NCBI RefSeq assembly: GCF_050485565.1
Contig: NZ_JBJHBQ010000006.1
Span: 124,001 to 188,000, forward strand
From: Glycocaulis sp050485565
GTDB taxonomy: Bacteria; Pseudomonadota; Alphaproteobacteria; Caulobacterales; Maricaulaceae
Direction: 5' to 3'
DNA: 64,000 nucleotides
Program-made: the position numbers and the translations under genes
Shown here: one piece after another, positions 60,464-64,000 of the stretch
Layout of the letters: each line of letters opens with the position of its first letter
Numbering within the stretch: position 1 is the first letter of the stretch
Notes under the pieces: model-generated
Told to the model about the DNA's origin: nothing
Databases searched by the model: none
Seen by the model: only the letters and a program-made list of their open reading frames with translations

Positions 60464-61351
60464 ATGACCATCCGGCACACGAAAGCCCTGCGCCGGGCGG
60501 CCGAACAGGCCGCCGCGCCCTTCCCGGCCCTGCTGGCCGAGGCCGAACGTATTGCGGCCAGCGTGGCGCTGGGCACCCATGGCCGCCGCACGCCGGGCCA
60601 TGGCGAGACTTTCTGGGAATATCGCCGCCACCGCACCGAAGATGGCGCGCAAGCCGTGGACTGGCGGCGCTCGGCACGCGGCCAGCATCTGTTTGTGCGT
60701 GAAACCGAATGGGAAGCGGCCAACGCGGTCTATCTGTGGCGCGATGGATCACCCGGCATGGCGCTGGGCTCGAAAAACCTGCCCCTGAAAAAAGACCGCG
60801 CTGCCGTCTGCCTGATGGCGCTGGCATCCTTGCTGAGCCGGGGTGGAGAGCGCATCGCGGCACTGGGCGAGACCGGACGCGCCCGCGCCGGACGCACCGG
60901 GCTGGACATCACCGCACGCGCGCTGGCCGAAGGGCCGGGAGCGGCCAAGTCTGTGGAACAGGCCGACATTGTGCGCCATGCCCGCATCGTGCTTGCCGGC
61001 GACTTTCTGGACCCTCCCGAAACCTGGGGCGCACGCCTGGCCCGGCTGAATGCCAGCGGGGCGAGCGGGATATTGCTGCGCATCATCGACCCGGCAGAAG
61101 AGGATTTCCCCTTTGCCGGACGCACACGCTTCGCCGAGCCATCGGGGCATTCAGCGCCGCTTGTGCTGGGCCGCGCCGAAGATGCCCGCGAGAATTACCG
61201 GCACGTCTGGGCCGAACACGGTGACGCGATTACCGCCATGGCCCGCAAGGCAGGCTGGACGCTTCTCACCCACCGGACCGACCGGCCCGCAGGCACAGCT
61301 GTTCTCGCCCTTCATCAAGCACTCGCGCCGCGTGCGATGGAGCGCACCTGA
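60464..61351 (+). CDS. DUF58 domain-containing protein
   Basis: This 295-residue protein has the DUF58 core HGRRTPGHGETFWEYRRHRTEDGAQAVDWRRSARGQHLFVRETEWEAANAVYLW, a VWA-like fold. It lacks a clear MIDAS metal motif. It acts with the MoxR ATPase encoded just upstream. Its stop overlaps the start of the next gene (TGATG). Confidence 0.91.
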   Translation: MTIRHTKALRRAAEQAAAPFPALLAEAERIAASVALGTHGRRTPGHGETFWEYRRHRTEDGAQAVDWRRSARGQHLFVRETEWEAANAVYLWRDGSPGMALGSKNLPLKKDRAAVCLMALASLLSRGGERIAALGETGRARAGRTGLDITARALAEGPGAAKSVEQADIVRHARIVLAGDFLDPPETWGARLARLNASGASGILLRIIDPAEEDFPFAGRTRFAEPSGHSAPLVLGRAEDARENYRHVWAEHGDAITAMARKAGWTLLTHRTDRPAGTAVLALHQALAPRAMERT

Positions 61352-64000
61352 TGTTCAGCCTCGGGCCGATAGGTTTTGCAGCACCTCTCGCGCTGATCGC
61401 GCTTATTGCCCTGCCGCTTTTATGGCTGCTTCTGCGCGCGACACCGCCTGCTCCGCGCCACGTGGTCTTCGCGCCCTTGCGCCTGTTGCAGCGTCTGGCG
61501 CAGACGCCCCAGACACCACAGAGCGCGCCCTGGTGGCTCATTCTGTTCCGCCTCATGGCCGCCACCATCATCATTCTGGCGCTGGCCCAGCCGGTCTGGC
61601 GCCCTGCCGACACGCGCAGTGTTGATGCCCCGCTGCTTCTGGTCATCGATAATGGCTGGCAGAGCGCTGCCAACTGGCCGCGCACGCTGGCGCAGGCACG
61701 CGCCTATGCACAGGCCGCCGCGGCAGACGGGCGACAGGCGGCCATCCTTCTGACCGCCAGCGCAGAACCACCCGAATTTACCGCCGCCAGCACGATCCAG
61801 TCCCGGCTGGAGGCTGCAAGCCCGCAAGGCTGGGCGCCTGACCGCGCGGCGGCGCGTGACGCGCTTCTGGCCGCACTGGAGAACGGCGGCGCGCCTTCAC
61901 GCTTCGAGACACGCTGGCTTGGCGACGGCATTGCCAGCGAGGGAGACGCGGCTCTCGCCCGCGCCCTTTCCGAACGCGGACGCCTGACACTCAGCCTGCC
62001 GGGCGCGCAGGATGAGATTGTGGCGCTGGTCAGCGTCAATGCGGCAGCAGACGGGTTTGAAGCACGCCTGTTAAGGTCTGGCAGCGGCGCAACACGCCAG
62101 ATTGACGTCAGCGCCATCGGCCAGGACGGGCAGGTCATTGCCCGCGCGCAAGCCCGCTTCGATGACGCAGTCAGCACCGCCTCCGCATCGGCGCGCCTGC
62201 CGCTGGATTTGCGCAACCGGGTGCGCTCTGTCCGGTTGGAAGGGGTAAGCTCGGCAGGCGCAATCCATCTGCTCGACGATAGCTGGCAGCGCCCGCGTAT
62301 CGCCCTGATCGAACCGGAAGGCGGCGATAACCGTCAGCCGCTATTGTCCGATCTGCACTATGCCAGCCAGGCCCTTGCTCCCCATGCCGAGCTGGTGCGC
62401 GGGCCGCTGGAGCAGGTGCTCGAAGACGAACCCTCCGGCCTTGTCATGGTCGATCCGGCCCGCAGTGAAGACCCGGCTCTGGCCGAATTTGTGGAAGGCG
62501 GCGGCGTGCTGATCCGCTTTGCCGGTCCGCGTCTGGCCGCGCGTAGCGATGATCTGCTGCCCGTCCAGCTTCGCGCTGGCGGGCGTCTGCTGGGCGGAGC
62601 GCTGAACTGGGAAGAACCGCAACGCATCGCCCCCTTCCCCGATGACAGCCCGTTCGCGGGCCTCTCCGTCAGCGAGGATGCGAGCGTGCGCAGTCAGGTA
62701 CTGGCCCAGCCCGAAGCCGATCTGGACCGCCGCGTCTGGGCGCGTCTGGAAGACGGCACCCCGCTTGTTACGGCTGACAGGCGCGGAGAGGGCTGGATCG
62801 TCCTGTTTCACGTCACCGCCGGGCCGGACTGGTCTGACCTGCCGCTGACCGGCACCTTCCCGGCCATGCTGCGCCGGGTAATCGCGCTGGCCGAAGGGGC
62901 TGGCGCGGGCGGGGCGGGCAGTGATGGCAGCTGGCAGATTGAACGCGCACTGGACGGGTTTGGACGCCTTGGCGCCCCCACCGGCCAGCCGCGCGCCATT
63001 CCCGCCGGCGATTTCGGATCAACCGCCCCATCGCCGGACACGCCGCCGGGCATATGGCAGCTCGGCGCAGCCAGTGCGGCGCTCAACGCCACCGGCCCGG
63101 ACACACGCCTTGATCCGATTGCGCGCAACCTGCCCGGCGCGCTCTATGAAATCCGCGACGGGCTGCGCGAACAGCGCCTTGCCGGCCCGCTCCTCGCCTT
63201 CGCCCTCTTAATGCTGCTGGCCGATATCATCATCGCGCTGGCCTTTGCCGGACGCCTGCCAGCGATACGCGCATCGCGGACCATGGCAGGGCTTGGCGTC
63301 ATGCTGGCAATATCGCTTGCCTCTCCGCCAGCGCTTGAAGCGCAGGACACCCAGGCGGACACCGTCGAGGCGCTCGACCGCGCGCTGGTTGTACGCTTTG
63401 GCTATATCCGCACAGGTAACGCGGAAACAGACCGGATCAGCGAGGCGGGGCTGGCCGCGCTGTCATCGGAAGTGACCCGTCGCAGCTCCATCGAGCCGGA
63501 AGCCCCGCGCGGCATCGACCCCGACGAGGACGAGCTGATCTTCTTCCCGCTGATCTACTGGCCCGTCAGCGCCGATGCCCGCCCGGTCTCCGAGGCGGCA
63601 GCGGCCAGCATCAACACCTATCTGCGCTCCGGCGGAATGATCATTTTCGATACGCGTGATGGCGGCGCGGGCACGCGCGGCGGCGCGCATCCCGGTCTTG
63701 AACAGGTCATGCAGGGGCTGGAAATCCCGTCACTGGAACGCGCCGGCGAAGACCATGTGCTGGGCCGCACCTTCTACCTCCTGCGCGATCTGCCCGGACG
63801 CCTGGCGGGCGGTGATGTCTGGGTGGAGTCCAATCCCGATGGTACGGCGCGCGACGGGGTATCGGGCATCATCATCGGATCAGCCGACTGGGCCGGGGCC
63901 TGGGCGCGTGGCGAGAACGGCATACCGCTTCTGCCCGTAGAGGGCGGCGAGCGTCAGCGCGAGATGGCCTACCGGGTTGGCGTGAACATCGCCATGTACG
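61351..64000 (+). CDS. DUF4159 domain-containing membrane protein, C-terminus missing
   Basis: The frame stays open to the window end, giving 883 codons. The protein has two N-terminal membrane helices with a BatA-like start (GPIGFAAPLALIALIALPLLWLLLRATPPAPRHVVFAPLRLLQRL), a middle domain with a helix near residues 610-630, and a C-terminal DUF4159 domain (VVRFGYIRTGNAETDRISEAGLAALSSEVTRRSSIEPEAPRGIDPDEDELIFFPLIYWPV...REMAYRVGVNIAMY). Only about the last 20-30 residues seem to be missing. With MoxR and DUF58 it forms an operon common in alphaproteobacteria. Confidence 0.88.
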   Translation, partial: MFSLGPIGFAAPLALIALIALPLLWLLLRATPPAPRHVVFAPLRLLQRLAQTPQTPQSAPWWLILFRLMAATIIILALAQPVWRPADTRSVDAPLLLVIDNGWQSAANWPRTLAQARAYAQAAAADGRQAAILLTASAEPPEFTAASTIQSRLEAASPQGWAPDRAAARDALLAALENGGAPSRFETRWLGDGIASEGDAALARALSERGRLTLSLPGAQDEIVALVSVNAAADGFEARLLRSGSGATRQIDVSAIGQDGQVIARAQARFDDAVSTASASARLPLDLRNRVRSVRLEGVSSAGAIHLLDDSWQRPRIALIEPEGGDNRQPLLSDLHYASQALAPHAELVRGPLEQVLEDEPSGLVMVDPARSEDPALAEFVEGGGVLIRFAGPRLAARSDDLLPVQLRAGGRLLGGALNWEEPQRIAPFPDDSPFAGLSVSEDASVRSQVLAQPEADLDRRVWARLEDGTPLVTADRRGEGWIVLFHVTAGPDWSDLPLTGTFPAMLRRVIALAEGAGAGGAGSDGSWQIERALDGFGRLGAPTGQPRAIPAGDFGSTAPSPDTPPGIWQLGAASAALNATGPDTRLDPIARNLPGALYEIRDGLREQRLAGPLLAFALLMLLADIIIALAFAGRLPAIRASRTMAGLGVMLAISLASPPALEAQDTQADTVEALDRALVVRFGYIRTGNAETDRISEAGLAALSSEVTRRSSIEPEAPRGIDPDEDELIFFPLIYWPVSADARPVSEAAAASINTYLRSGGMIIFDTRDGGAGTRGGAHPGLEQVMQGLEIPSLERAGEDHVLGRTFYLLRDLPGRLAGGDVWVESNPDGTARDGVSGIIIGSADWAGAWARGENGIPLLPVEGGERQREMAYRVGVNIAMY

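Overview
The window is a GC-rich, densely coded chromosomal segment of an alphaproteobacterium. A full-length GcrA cell-cycle regulator, the phoR-pst-phoU-phoB order, a petABC operon and MoxR/DUF58/DUF4159 genes place it in the Caulobacterales/Maricaulales (Hyphomonadaceae-like) group. The genus is inference. No rRNA, tRNA, phage, transposase or CRISPR array was seen. No stretch longer than 300 bases lacks a gene or a recognisable element.

Layout. 1-2.3 kb: end of hslO, argD and an ABC-2 permease (minus strand). 2.3-3.2 kb: gcrA with a promoter carrying a DnaA-box-like site and a GANTC site, then an intrinsic terminator. 3.2-10.5 kb: the phosphate module phoR-pstC-pstA-pstB-phoU-phoB (minus), with a three-repeat Pho box in front of pstC. 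10.7-16.6 kb: a three-gene RND efflux operon. 16.7-19.5 kb: an M13 metallopeptidase lipoprotein and three tandem entericidin-like lipoproteins. 19.6-25 kb: small envelope proteins, a CaCA cation antiporter, a crotonase, a DUF3224 protein, ychF and a vapBC toxin-antitoxin pair. 25-31 kb: pth, rplY, prs, a MidA-type methyltransferase, lgt, ubiK and a YbjN protein. 31-36 kb: proC, a two-component pair, a globin-coupled chemoreceptor and pgsA. 36-43.6 kb: uvrC, a pterin cluster (folB, a PTPS-family gene and a pteridine-reductase-like SDR), an MFS exporter, a lipase-like hydrolase and rlmJ. 43.7-51 kb: an S10 peptidase, a membrane protein, apt-mtnP-grpB and petABC. 51-57 kb: a PaaI thioesterase and TetR pair sharing an operator, a TPR-sulfotransferase, hemF and an unknown membrane-anchored protein. 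56.6-64 kb: cca, a small membrane protein, a CoA-type Nudix hydrolase, DUF1285, then the MoxR-DUF58-DUF4159 operon, which runs off the end.

The most unusual structure is a pair of 267-bp non-autonomous inverted-repeat elements (MITEs) at 28933-29199 and 52259-52525. Each is flanked by a TA duplication. They are about 89% identical without gaps, and their terminal repeats differ by a matched base-pair change. One sits between lgt and midA, which were natively 2 nt apart. The other replaced the C-terminus of a TetR regulator and landed exactly on the stop codon of the convergent sulfotransferase gene. Other points of interest are a cysteine-free PTPS-family protein beside FolB and a PTR1-type reductase, a NemR-type operator, a palindrome over the vapBC start, and inverted repeats ahead of the M13 peptidase gene.
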